Assembly (NCBI RefSeq): GCF_000003605.2
Contig: NW_003122908.1
Span: 202,691 to 266,690, forward strand
Source of the DNA: Saccoglossus kowalevskii
Lineage: Eukaryota; Hemichordata; Enteropneusta; Harrimaniidae
Direction of reading: 5' to 3'
Length of the DNA stretch: 64,000 nucleotides
Below are positions 48,901 to 61,976 of this stretch, in pieces; the stretch's first letter is position 1; each line of letters begins with the position of its first letter. Below the pieces are notes generated by a model that was not told the DNA's origin, did not search any database, and was given only the letters and a program-made list of their open reading frames with translations. Made by a program: the position numbers and the translations under genes.

Positions 48901-51229
48901 GTAAATTGATTACACGGCGTCACGAATATGACCATTCCATTCAGAAGGAGGGGTGCTAGGATATGATTCAATCGGCAGGGAGTTGGACGCGATTCGCAAG
49001 GCTCTACCCGCAGTAATTATGTGAATATTTATTTCGTTTTAACAATTGATATATCAAGCAATTAATTGTAACGGTACACATTTCTACTCACAAATAATAA
49101 TGTTAGCATTTGGCTGTCGCTTTATGCGTTCACCTTCTTCTGCATCGGCTATAATAATTTCCACGCCGTGTTTTTAAAATTAACCCGTCAAACGTGGAGT
49201 ACTGCAACAGGGGACGCGCTTACATCCACACGCCCGACTCTACATCACAGCGGCTTCAAAGAGTGTATTAAGAAGGCCATTTTTACCTCTCCTCCCTCCC
49301 GAAAAGATAACAGTTGGTTCTATTTATTCACATTAATAACAATGACATCTTGGTTGAAACAAATATTCACAAATCACTGGCAGCGCAGAGGCGTACTAGT
49401 ACGTCGTAGAACACGCCAACGTTCGTGCACCCGACTTGGTGCCCCTGGCTTATATATACAGTGTTAGTTTAATAAATATGTATATTAATCATTATCCAAC
49501 GTCAATCACTTTTTTTTATTAATCAGATAAAGCGATACAATCTGATTGATACAATTACGCTTTTTGTCCCTGTTTATAATTTACTTTTAATGTTTATTCA
49601 TGACGCAACGCACCTGACAGCCATTATTATTTGTCCTAAGCACATAAACGTTTTTATATAAACCACAATTTTTAATTGAAGAAAATGTCATGTTCGTCCA
49701 ACTTTCATTATTATGGACCCAGAATACTGAGAATAAAAACAAACGCGCCACCGGGATTTTTTTTCGAGTCCGAAATGTCATAAAAAATGGCATTTTTTAC
49801 ACACTGGATTCTATAATGGTGAAATTATTGCTTCATTTATGATAATTAATACGAATTCCAATATTGTTTTTAAAACAATGATATACAATTTAGTGAGTTT
49901 CCAGTATGCAATTGAAAGTCCTCTCCAACAATGCATTGCATATATGCGCAGTAACTTGCTCAGTGGTGCAAAATTCGAATTCGGCTCAAATTCTTATAGT
50001 ATTCAATTAAAAATCAATTCCCCAGAATCTCTTCTAAAGCGATACATAGTTTCGTCTGCTATTTTATGCCGTCAATTGTAGAAAACAAAACACGCGAGCA
50101 GTGTTTTCAACTCATGAACATTTTTCATAAACTTAGTAATCAAGTTTACGCATATTTTTTTTCGTTGGCACGAAAGCAAATATCATAAAATAATTTTTGG
50201 CCGTAAACCACCGTCAGCACATATTTCCAATTCTCTCAAAAAAGCCGTGACTAAATGGTCGCTACACACTATTGAAGGAAAATAAATTTTGATATAATTA
50301 AAATATATATTTTTTGCCGTCTATGAACTGTTAACGTTACATAAAAATGCAAAGTGTGATTACACCATTTGTTCACCGTAGAAATCTCCAAACTGTCCTA
50401 TCTACCAACATTTTAACACAAGTAACAAATTTGATTTTACCAGGTATAATAGAATTAAATACGAAAAAAGTCACACAAGGTTACGTAATGTTATTTTATT
50501 TATAATTCACGACTCGGAAGAACCACGTATTAAACACAAACGAAAAAAACAACGATTTAGCAGTAACGGTAAAATACTTTCCATTAATTATTTTATGCCG
50601 ACACGGTATACAAGACGCTATGAGCATTGTTTTATTCCATATCGTATCCTTAGTTTCCCAATTTACTAATACGACCCTTTAAACGAAATTACGGAAAATC
50701 AATAAACAGATAACTTGCATATTCGCATTATTGTGTAAGTTTGAGCTGTGGTTATTTTTAATTTTTAATTTCGATTAGGTCACAATCTCTTGCGATATGT
50801 TTCCAGTGTTCCAATTTTGTTAAACCTAAAGTGTTGAAGTACATGACAGTTATTTGCAACATTTTATATTGGAGAATGTTTTGTTTTTTTCAGTTTTGGC
50901 CAATTAGTGATATTAGTAAATATCTATTTAAAAAACAGACCAATCGTACGCAGACGACGAAGATTCTGATTGATTTAGCCGCCATCGTTTTATACAGCGT
51001 ACCCCGGGATTTGTTCCACGCTAAGTTTAAAGCGCCTGAAATTAATCTTCATCCTGGTCCACCGATTAAAGAACCCCCTTTTAATAATGTGGGGATATGG
51101 GAATATATGAACGAGGCTGAGCGCTTCCCTATTGGAGGCGCATATCCTGCATATGAGAGTGAGTCAGAATTTACCAACATTTTACCCGTGGACGAGGTCG
51201 TAGAAAGTGAGTATATATTTAATTATTGC

Positions 51230-51358
51230 ACACATCCATCGCTCCGCGTCCCGTTAGATATAATATGGGACCCATAGTGACCTATGAAACACGAGTAAAA
51301 TACATTGTTTCCACGACATGCGCTTAGCGACGACTGTGTCACTTCAGGATAGCAGCCT
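51230..51358 (-). mobile_element. MITE-2-related block, copy inside the captured fragment
   Basis: Reverse complement of the block at 38036-38168 with only a few substitutions (for example CTGAGCG versus CTTAGCG). It moved as part of the larger duplicated unit. Confidence 0.75.
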
Positions 51359-51362
51359 ACTC

Positions 51363-51527
51363 TTAAAGCGGGAGGGTCGTCACCTGCGTACGCGCGGGAA
51401 TTGAGTCCTAAGCGACGACAACAACACACGCTAAAAATGCAAAGGCCCATGGATAGACGCTTGTTTGTAAACAATGACGTTCTATGGCCATCTGACGCAT
51501 GCGCAGGTGACGACTCCCCCGCTTTAA
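51363..51527 (-). mobile_element. MITE-1 copy E
   Basis: TTAAAGCGGGAGGGTCGTCA at the left, CGACTCCCCCGCTTTAA at the right. It is the duplicate of copy D and marks the right end of the captured unit. Its outer terminus is closer to the family consensus than that of copy D (which reads GACTCAGTCGCCCGC there). Confidence 0.92.
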
Positions 51528-52110
51528 AATACACATGTGATGTTCAACCACATTCCGCACATGACTCAAACTGAAGTATTTATTTCAACAATTATTTATG
51601 TTTCGCAGAAGCAGACACACTAATTAACGGGGGTTACATACACAGCAACATACATTTTATACAATCTGTCCATTCAGCGAGGTGTGATGACCACACACTC
51701 TCACATTCTCGCCTTGTTTTACGAGCGCCATTTTATTATGCAAATCAAGAAAATGTTACATCATTTGAGCGAGAATACGAGAACGTGGTGCAGTTCATCT
51801 TTCCACGGAGCTGCGCGTGCGTCATTCGAACATCATTCTGATCAATATCATTGGCAATATCTCATCTCAAAACCCCAACAAGCAACATGTTGTTCTTATC
51901 AGCCGCTAGTGAATGTTCAGTTTGAAAATGTATTTATGTAAGTATGTTGTTTCATTAAAAATGCACTACGAGAAAATGTCGCCATTTTATATAATAAGTC
52001 AAAAACACTGTGGAAAATTACATAGAACAGGAAACAGAAAGACTGCAGCACATTGTCACACCAGCAACGGTATTCTAGCGTTCGATTTTGGAACGGTGAG
52101 TCCACAGATG

Positions 52111-52246
52111 CTCGGGGGAGTAGTTACCTGCGCGTGCGTCAGATGGCCATAGCGTGTCATTGTTTAAAAACAAGCGTCTACCCATGAGCCTTTGCATTTT
52201 AGCGTGTGTTGTTATCGTCGCTTGGGACTCAATTCTCGCGCTTTAA
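52111..52246 (+). mobile_element. MITE-1 copy F (truncated)
   Basis: CTCGGGGGAGTAGTTACCTG at the left without a preceding TTAA, the full core, then GGGACTCAATTCTCGCGCTTTAA. About 25 bases of the right inverted repeat (the GTGCGCAGGTGACGACCC part) are missing, so this copy has lost one subterminal arm. Confidence 0.85.
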
Positions 52247-54360
52247 GTTAGTCTCGTGGAGTATTATACACACGCGGCTTACGTTACGAAGGGAACGTTT
52301 TTATTTCTGGATGAACGAGCCAGTGAAATAAGTTATATTACGTTGTTTGCCTAGCAAAAGGAGACAAAGAGCTTCATTGATGCGGGAAATATTTATATTT
52401 ATCTTTTGTCACCATGGACACCGGTCTACTAACGAATCCTCAGCGAGGTTTGGTACTATTCATTCGATAACAAGCGTTTTCAATATTTTCAAATTTCTTT
52501 AGAAATATTTTCATTCAATTTGAGTAACTTTGAATTAATTACTTTTAAATAATGAAAATATTAAAATGAAACGTGCTATTTGTCATGTAACAGTATCAGA
52601 AAAGTTGTTAGCTAGTTGTCAGACGTCTTGTTTTAAATCTCCACCACATGGGAGGAATGTTTCACGTCACAGGCGCAGAGAAGCGTTGAAATGCAAAAGG
52701 TCACCTTAATCTGAGAACAAACATGTCTGTCTTTAAGGATTACATTCAATTGTAGGTTAACGCACATCCAAGCCCGGAGACACGAATGACATGATAATAA
52801 GTTCATGTCCGTGGTATCTGTTAAACAATGTATTTGCTTGCTGAACCCCCGTTCTATCAACTTCGACACAAAAAAAAAAAAAAAACATTTTTTTTTCATA
52901 TTTTTTCTAATGAATATTGTAGACAATGACAAATTATATTCATTAGGGCAAAATGAACAAATACATAACAGACAAATTTACAAAATATTTGTTTAACATT
53001 GTAAGAAATATGTTGTAGCTAATGTTGCATGTCATGTGTGCACGAGTCTCTTCAAACAAAAGTGATGATGGCAGGTAAACTGAAAAAAAAAAAAATCCTG
53101 GCCCATACCGTATGCAATGCAGAAATATTCCTGGTATTCTTAATAGTCATTATTATACATCTGTCACCGTAACGCCATAACTTACAGCGTGCCGTAATTT
53201 TGCGTTATTTTACAGGGTATTTTCATCCTGCCATATTAGGAAATGCGGATTCCAAATTTGAAATGATTACGCTCGTACGCGTCTTCTAATAGTGAAAACA
53301 AACATGGCTGCCATCGGGGTTTGACCGGACTCCACACAACGAAGTTCGCTGATTTTGTTCTAAACAGACACCGTCAGTCGATACTCCCGTTGTACTGTCT
53401 CCTTGCATAATTTGTGGTATCCTCGTAATAACCTCATATTATTTTAATGATCAAGATACTGTTTCAGTTCTTGGTAGCAAATTCTATAACATAGATCAAC
53501 ATAGTACGTCGGAAGTAAGTAGCAGTAAAATCTATGAATCACCACTCGCATATGACTGTTGTCACCTTCTCACTCATATATATTTCAGCTGAATGTAGGA
53601 TTAAAGAAGAGTACAGAATCTTTTTCTTCTTATTCACATATTATTATATGTGACTCTAGGGCCTAACTTTTTATCAGAATAAATGAAAAAAAGAGATGTA
53701 TTATCTTTTCTACCATAAATATGCATTTTTTCCTACATATGCCCCGGTTGTAGTACATATGCATACTTTTTTTTAACAAGGCATCATCTTCTTTTTGTTG
53801 AATACAATAACACTGTTAAATAGATGTTCTCATTTGGCATCAATGTCATCTGTCTTATGTTTGCATCAGATTTCATACAAAATCCGTCTGATGTATGTGG
53901 CCACAGATGTCAAACTGTGAAATTATACCCAAGCTTGGCTGTAGTAACAACCCAGTGTATTCAACGTATTGATTTTTCCAATGCAACTGACATAACTTGT
54001 TTTTGCAATACAATATCATTGCACTGAATGATCACATATACCTGGCCCTGTGTTTCAATGAAATCAAAGTCAATCAACAAAAACTTAGAAAGAACTCCCG
54101 TGTGCTGAGGGTATGGGAAGATTGAAGTAGAAATTAGGAACACTGTATTCAATATATTAGAAACACATCTTCGAAACATGTAAAGCACAAATTGTATTTC
54201 TTGCATGCAAAATCATTAAAATATTTCTCATCTTGACTGTAGATGTCATTGTCATTTACATTTGAACTAATGTGCTTCTAATAGAGAAAATGCGGCATTT
54301 AAAAATAAAACTGCAAGAAATGATCAGCGAAGTTCCAACTAGCTATGGTATAATAACAAT

Positions 54361-54850
54361 TATACATATTTACTGAAATCATGACCATATATGATGATTT
54401 GATATTTAGATCATATAACTTGTCCGACAACAACATTATATTACTAGTTGCATGTCCTTATAACAGTACTTACAAATACGCACAATATTTAGGTCATTTC
54501 TAATACCTTCATTATAGCACTAGTTGTATGTCACCATCCACAGCAGTGCTTAATGCATTACGTTTATGAATATTAATCAAGTCACATGACCATATATGAT
54601 CACCTGATACGTTAGTCCTATTTCTCGTTCGATGTCTTCAAAATAGTACCAAATGCATATCACTGACTGCAACAGCGCTCGAAATATCATAGTTATGCAT
54701 AATAATTAGGTCACATGATTATATATTGCCATCTGATATGTCAGTCATATCTTTGCAAGGTTCCTCCATTGTAGCATTAGGTGCATGTCCCTATCTGCAA
54801 CAGTACTTGATATATTACAGTTATGCATATCAATGAGGTAACATGAATCC
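54361..54850. repeat. Diverged tandem repeat, unit about 125-130 bp
   Basis: Three to four units. Each has a GGTCACATGACCATATAT-like start, a TGATATGTTAGTC-like block, ATTGTAGCACTAGTTGCATG, a TGCAACAGTGCTTG-like block and TTATGCATAATAATT. Clear starts are at about 54580 and 54708; earlier units are more decayed. Confidence 0.75.
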
Positions 54851-54989
54851 GTTTATGCTAAGTAAGTAATTAATATGGATGGTTTCAACCCTGAAGTTAT
54901 CAGATATATGAGTTATCAAAAAGCACCTATGTGAAATACCTCTAAATTTGTTAGTTTATGCAAATTTAATTTACGTATATATCCCAGAG

Positions 54990-55245
54990 CACCTGTGGAT
55001 TAAGTTTCATAGAAATGTCTGCGAAGGGTTAGTAAAGAGGTAGGTGGGGTACACTTACCGTATATTAATTTTAATATAAACGGTACCATACACAACCCCT
55101 TTACTAGCCATAATCTGTGCAAACTTGAGTATAAGTTGAACTATTAATATAAATCATGTTTTCCGAGGACTATTAATAACGTCACTGTAAGAAGTGCATG
55201 TCCTGTATTTACACCCACGCTACATATAGTAATGCAAATACACGT
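54990..55245. mobile_element. Diverged relative of the 482-bp inverted-repeat element
   Basis: TTCATAGAAATGTCTGCGAAG, a nested inverted pair (GGTTAGTAAAGAGG and CCCCTTTACTAGCC), then GAACTATTAATATAAATCAT and GTTTTCCGAGGACTATTAAT align in order with 32325-32505. The right end ACATATAGTAATGCAAATAC resembles the other element's terminus. The left terminus was not found. Confidence 0.65.
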
Positions 55246-58200
55246 ACATCAACACATGCATCTATAAACACAGACGCACTAACCATACAGACTTCCATTG
55301 TGTGCTTCTATTCGTACGCAGGAGATAAACGTTAAATATGTTCTGGGTAATTTATTCATTTTCTTAGGATCCTGTTGCCTAACCTATTAATTTTATGAAC
55401 CACAATGTTTACATCATGAGTAAGATCTAGAAATAGTGTCCGTAGTATTAAGATTTTAAAACTATGTTGTCGATACAACAATATGTCTCGATGGCTCAGA
55501 TTTATCAACACTTTTGGAGTTTAATCTCCAACATGCCGTTCTTTTAACGCGTGATACAATCGGCATTGAAATGAAATTAAAATATTATGTTTATTATGTT
55601 TTATTTCTAATTTCCTTTGATAAAACGAGAAAATTAAAAGGCCAGCTATAATAAACTTATAACAATGTGGAGGGCTTCGTTTATTTACTGTGCAAAGACA
55701 AACAAATTAAACTGGAAACAATATGCAAATCTATATTCGATATGGGAATGATTCGATTGTTTTATGTAATCACATATAGACGACATACCAATTTCAGTGG
55801 ATTAATACCCCTTTTATTATAATATTTTGACAGCATGATATGCACTCAATTATTGTAAGAAGTCGTCTGGTCAATCTAACTGTACTATTTGGAACAACCC
55901 CGGCATTCGCAAACAAAATGATTTTACCGAAACCTTCCCAATAACAAGGTTTTTTGAATGTATGATTTTTTGTGCACAGTTTATGGATTTAGTATAATGT
56001 TACACTATATTTCATTCTATATATCGTGGTATCGTTTTCAGTTGTTAAACTTTATTGTAGAATATTTTGTTGTTGTGTTTAAATACTTATGACAAAATAG
56101 CAACAACAAAAACAGTTAATTTAAGTTAATATCAAATAAGCTTTAAAACTCATTAAAGCTCTGTCATATTGGGAGGGTATATATTTTCGTATAACAGATT
56201 TTTAAGCAGTATATTTTGCAGAAGGGAAATTGATTCGGTGTTTGAACATTCTGGCAGAAATTTGTTCTTTGTACCATTGATCAGTTGGGATGGAAAGTAG
56301 TTAAGATTACAGAAATATCTGTACGGGATACAAGTCTGATATCATGATTGAAGACTTAATTATTTTTGTAAAACGTTATGTCGACTATTGTCATCGGGGA
56401 CAGTTATCCATGGCTCTTACTGTATTTCCAAGCCCAAAAGCTAAACAGTGTGAAAGACTTATTGCCCATGCAAACACGAATTGGATAAACGTGCACCTGA
56501 ATAGAAAGAATAGTTTAATATGCCAGAGGTGTACGAGTAGTGCTGTTTTTGTCTCTACTGTCTCCCTTTTTGATTTCCGTTGAGTGTATTGTCTTAGCTC
56601 AGTGCATAAGAAGTGTATTTATTTCATTACAACTTAGTCCATATCGTTTCTACTCTGGCCATAATCCCCGCGAAATCAAAAGAAGCAATCACTTATTATT
56701 ATTACATTATTATTACATTATTTGTCATTCAGTGGTGTCAATCAGCAGTGCATAACATAGAGGGCCTCGGGTGAGCTGAGTTGAATACCGCCCGAACATA
56801 ACCTGTCGATAGTTAATGAGTTTTGGCGAGTATCAAATTATACGAAATAATATCCTTGTTATACCATAAATTATGCAATGTATATATGGTTTAACATGTT
56901 TGTTATTTTCCGAGTAGTATCAAACACAAGATCTGACCACTTTCGCCGTCTATGACGTCACCATCGGTGGTATTCAGTTAACAACGTTTTTATCTTCTTC
57001 TGAGTAGCAATGTTGAAAAAATATCAAGGTACTTTTAAAGGTCCCTTAGCATACTGATGTTCTGCAAATGCACTACGGATTTGCCTATTATTATAGGTGT
57101 CACAATGATTCATTTGACTGTCACATGTATTAATCATCAACGAACTGAGTCGAATCATGCTGTAAAGCTGCTAGAGATCCTGGAGACATGGAATTGGGTT
57201 AGATAACTCATAATGCAATAATATAATGACTTATTCGGTTTTTCGTAATATTTGAGTAATACTGACATATGCCTAACATTTTGTTTTTCATCAATATTTC
57301 AATTATGATGAAATGATTATTTTGTTGAAATGTTTTTAAATTCATATTACTTATCTTTCCGGTCCATTTATCATTCAAATTTATTGTTTAATATAGCAAA
57401 ACTACAATTACGCAACTAAAACTTGATAGGAATCGGCAGTAGGGGGTCTGAAACCTACATCATCAATGTAGCTGGCATTATCAAATATACATTTCTTCTG
57501 AAACTAAAGTGCCATGCATCATGACATTGAATGACTGACAGGCTAGGTGCCGTGGGGGCTCCCCAGTGCGATTGTGGTGATTGCATGTTTCAATGACCCA
57601 AACACACATGCATATTTTGTATTTCGCCCCAGAGAAGTCGTCAAGAATTGTATTTGCCCCGATTTAATCCATCCGTTTATCTATTCACCGACGACTGGTA
57701 ACAAATCATTATTTATATCACAATCAAGCATTCCATCTCAGGAATAGTATTACCTTTACATCACGAAACGTACGTGTGTGTTATTTTAAGTATACTAGTC
57801 GTACCTTATCATCCCAGTAACTAATCAACACGTGTGAGACATTTACATCCGATACATTAATGCTTTAGTAATTGATCTTTGATAACCCCCGCCCGCGAAT
57901 GAATCTCAATATTATAGTTTGGTAATCATTCGAGCAACAGTCAAAATATTACGAAAGCAAAGAATTGATTGCATCAAAACACAGAAGCGTTATCAAGTGG
58001 AACTGGAACATACGATTCTCATAAGGTGACACCCCCCCCAATACAATAGTTTTTCATTATTTAACAATTGATTTATTTGTCTATCAAAATTACAGACAGA
58101 AAGTCAAATCCAATGACGTTGTAGTGGTGTCAATTGTATGAGCGGTTGTGCGACGTGTATATTCAAATATGAAGGTTCAATGTACTCGTTGTGTGCTGTT

Positions 58201-61200
58201 GAACGGGTAACTAATTTTTTTAGTTCATTTGAACAGCCATTACCTGCGGTGGCACAATGATTGATTGTTTGTTTGCTTATGTGTGCCGTGAACTGCATAA
58301 TCGTGCAATGACTTTTCACCGACGCTCCCAAGTAACCCAATCCATATTATACATAAATCAGCTACTTCAAACATAACGTCTCAGATTTCCCACAACTTGT
58401 GTTTACGTAACAGTGGACCTGTGGTTGTGGTTTCGTTGCAGAGAAGGGAAAACAAGGAAGGGATTGTGAAGCTGTTACTTGGCCATCGGACGCAGTGTAG
58501 CATACTAGTATATCATCGCTATTGTAAATGTACTCATGTGTGATTCTTTCTATTCATGGATGACTTAAGTATATGTTTCCTGAAAAGCCTAAAAGCATTT
58601 TATTTTTACAAAACGAACAATATAAATTAAAGGCACATTATGAAAATAAATCATTTGCCAACAATTGATCACCTTGGTCAGTGTGCTCAGTGTCTACAAT
58701 ATTTAGTGAATACATCGCGTAGTCAAGAGCACGATACCGAGGCTACGGCATGTATATATCCAACCAGTAGGGGTGTACATTTTCAGACGATTGCTCTCTA
58801 CTCTATTAGGTCGTGTTATGTGCTGTGGAGAACGATCACGAGCTTGGTGAACAAAATAGTGCGTGTGTACATAATACACAGCAATGACGATATTGAAATG
58901 TATCAAGGTAATAGATTATACGTATCCTAATCCATGTTGTTTACCGGTCTTGTTATTAACCTCGAAGGAATTATGAATTTAAATTTTTGTATGAGGGTAT
59001 TTATATTATTATTTACTCTAACGTAAATGTCTATCAACTTCACATCGGTAAAAAGTTAGCACGAATCAAGTTTATGATATTGTTTGTATAGAATCTCATT
59101 AAACATCGATTGTTCTCCAGGGTATGAATTATGACAAGTATGTTCTCACTAACAATTTCCCGACGAACTCATATTCGATTCAATAAATCACAAAATACGA
59201 CCAACGCAGAAACATTCACTCTAGTGCAACACGAGTTAATATAGCACGTTATAGTGTAGTGTTTCTCATTAATTGCAACACAGTTTACGTCATTCGTCAT
59301 TCATTGATGCCGATAAAATAAAGAAACATGTCACACACACCTTGCATTTATACCAGTGGATCAGGAGGAAACTCTATCCACTCGGGAGTTTAAATTACAC
59401 TGGGTTTCGCTTGAAAACTGGAAATCTTCTATTTTAGCTCCCATGAATGATACATTATCAATAATTCATACATAAGACGGAACGCAGACCGCATACATCT
59501 GTTGTGAATAATATCTAGCGGTAGCGTATTGAGGCAACAATTGAAATGGACCTGGACAGGATCTCTATTAGAAATCATTTTGTCCAGTATGATTTCCTGT
59601 CTTAGTTTAGGGGCACTATCATGAGCCGTACTTTTTTTCATACTATCTGTAAGCTAAATTGGCAAAATTATATAAAAAAGTTCGGTTATTTTTAAAGACT
59701 CGTTGACGGTAATTGCTGTCTCAATCTGAATACCGCGTATTATGCCACGAACGGATCGGCTTTATGGGGTAGCTGATGCGATGGTAAGAATCAATTCCCA
59801 GAAGAGACACCAGCTAGGTATCCCCGGTACTTATTCTAAAGAAATCAATTTACAGAAGCAATTTCAGCAGTGCAGTGTGACCATGACCACCTCTACACAG
59901 ATCAATTTTCACACTGACAATGGCAACAAGCTAAATGTAAATGTATTGTCTGAAAATAATAAGCGTCGCGCTGAATAAGCAGAACTTTGCAATGATCAAA
60001 CTGTACTTCTAAACGTCGTTTTAGACGTGGTAACCCATGAAGCGCATGAAACACATGCGTTTCTTGATGTGCCCAGTCACATATAAACTGCCTTAAAGAT
60101 GCACAAAATCAGATGGAATGTATAAATTGATTTTTTTTTAAATTTAAATACGTTTCATATTGATTTGCATGATACATCGAGCTAGGTTTTTAAAGCACAA
60201 TAAACTTTGCACTGTCATTTTAATTTAGAAGACATGTTTGCAGTTTGATCATTTGAATATTACTACAAAACAGCAACGTGTATATAAACGTTACCTTCGT
60301 CTTTACATCGTCAATGAACATAGTTGGTATCAATCACTTAACCAGATGAATTTTGTATTTTTGACTGAATATAAGTTATATTAATCAATTAGTCAATAAT
60401 AAGCATTGAGTGGCAGGGGCAAGGTCGCTGTTATTAGACAGCATAATGCCTCACTTAATATAGTGTCATAATATACAGATAGATATGTGCGGTTGTCTAT
60501 TATAATGATGATTATCGTTCTTTAGAACAGAGTTTACATGGATTTCAGTGTGGTTGGTATGGATACGGCCGAAGTTATGTATATTATTAAAAATCACACA
60601 CAATCTGATTTGGTTATCAGGAATAAATATCACGAACAAATTGAAGAATCATCTGTGTGTTTGTCTGTTTAAGACAATAGCATGGATCGTTTATCTTACA
60701 TATGATAGTTGATTGTCTTACTTTTTTTTATAAACTATACATGCGTTTTAAAACAAATCAAACAATGCGATCAATCCATCAATCCACATGTTCTTCCCTA
60801 GCCTTGTCACATCACATATTACTGCCAAATAACATGACCTCTGAAAATACTGTGGGTCTGCGCATAAGCCCAATAGCGCCACCGACTCTGCATACCAAGC
60901 GTAGCACAACGATATGTATTCACAAGTAAATCGATAAAAAACAGCGAAAGAAGATATTTAAATGTGGGATACCTAAATACACGTTGTGCTACGTTGTGTG
61001 TATTCTATATTTTTCAGAAACACTCATATGCATCTATATATTATGTTGGCTTTTTTCGATTCTCATATCAAGCCATACTTATCTACAACTTTTAGACGCG
61101 TTTTAGTTAGTGTTATAAGTATTATATATATCTGATAAATATATCATGTAACATTTTTTCAGAGAAGTTCATATGTACACAGACTGCGTAAACATATTAT

Positions 61201-61976
61201 CTCATAAAACCACCTGTCGTACACATATATATATATATATCGCGTTGTTCATGCACGAGGAAGAATTAAATCGAATTCCTTGACATTTATATCTCAGGAT
61301 CGCGGTATGTGTACAAGGACGTTACGGCTGGGCGAGTATGCGACTGACGTTTTCAATTTGACGGATTCAGTTCTACTTTAAGACGCAGAAGCTCGTAGAC
61401 TGTACACATACAGGGTTTTCCACTTATTATAATTTCTCCTGGTACAACTAGACAAATAATCAACCTACTTCAACAATGTTGCATGTCATGGTACGATCGT
61501 GCATTGGAAAGCGAATATGTTAAAACTTCTGTAAGCATTTTAATGGTTTTAATTTTTATCAGAAAAATACGTGGACGCAAAATGATGCCATGATCAAAAA
61601 CATAATCACCATTTTGTTTGTATGTACGGCCCTAGTAATGGATAACCGCACCCATTTATGATGGCATTTGGGTATGCAAATGAACACGTATTTAACCATA
61701 TGTAACTTCCGGAACGCACATTTGCGAACATGTATATTTAAATGAACGCACACACACATTGAGGTATCGTCCGATGTAATGTTTGAGGAGGAAAATAATG
61801 GCCCTGAATATTCTATGAGTTAAGCTGGGTTAAAAATGAATCCACTCCTGTAGAATGACGATTTGTTAGCAAACAAAATTCAAACAAACAATAGCAGGGA
61901 AAGCCAAACAGATCACGCACGTAAATTGAAATTGGAACGCATAGTACATGTATCGAGCGATCAAATATTTAACATA

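Larger units (their letters stand above)
38641..51026. other. Stretch upstream of the acidic-protein gene, no supported coding exon
   Basis: No protein-coding exon found on either strand. Contents: a 95-bp tandem duplication (40436), a CT microsatellite (about 43048-43074), a T-run (about 45856-45879) and a CpG-rich promoter-like zone (47.55-48.15 kb). If the acceptor at 38626 is used, most of this could be a 5' UTR intron of about 10 kb. Confidence 0.45.
51027..51527 (+). pseudogene. TTAA-bounded captured copy of exon 1 of the acidic-protein gene plus intron and MITE-1
   Basis: Inverted copy of 38031-38366 plus MITE-1 copy D. From GCGCCTGAAATTAATCTTCA at 51032 to 51206 it repeats the last 175 bases of exon 1 with seven differences by eye (about 96% identity), three of them changing a residue (Lys to Ile, Ile to Ser, Asn to Asp) and no stop or frameshift. 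The splice donor GAAA-GTGAGT at 51207 is kept. The similarity continues through the MITE-2-related block into MITE-1 copy E and ceases at its outer TTAA. At the left the copy starts directly after TTTAAA, making TTAA-AGCG, the same first bases as a MITE-1 end; the source has GGAGGCGCC there. Upstream sequence (50831-51026) is unrelated and has no signal peptide, so this is a gene fragment, not a gene. Confidence 0.85.
51528..61976. other. Gene-poor stretch with repeats
   Basis: No exon supported on either strand; the open frames are short and AT-driven. It contains MITE-1 copy F, an A-run near 52870, a tandem repeat at 54.36-54.85 kb, a relative of the 482-bp element at 55 kb, and a short TA run near 61225. 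Confidence 0.5.

Noticed and set aside
50831-51026. Start of a 148-codon plus-strand frame leading into the copied exon fragment
   Set aside because: The upstream 65 codons are AT-rich with no signal peptide or splice acceptor and no similarity to exon 1; only the part from 51032 is gene-derived.
59742-59978. 78-codon Gln/Asn-rich frame
   Set aside because: Low-complexity composition with no splice sites or neighbouring exons; not enough to call a gene.
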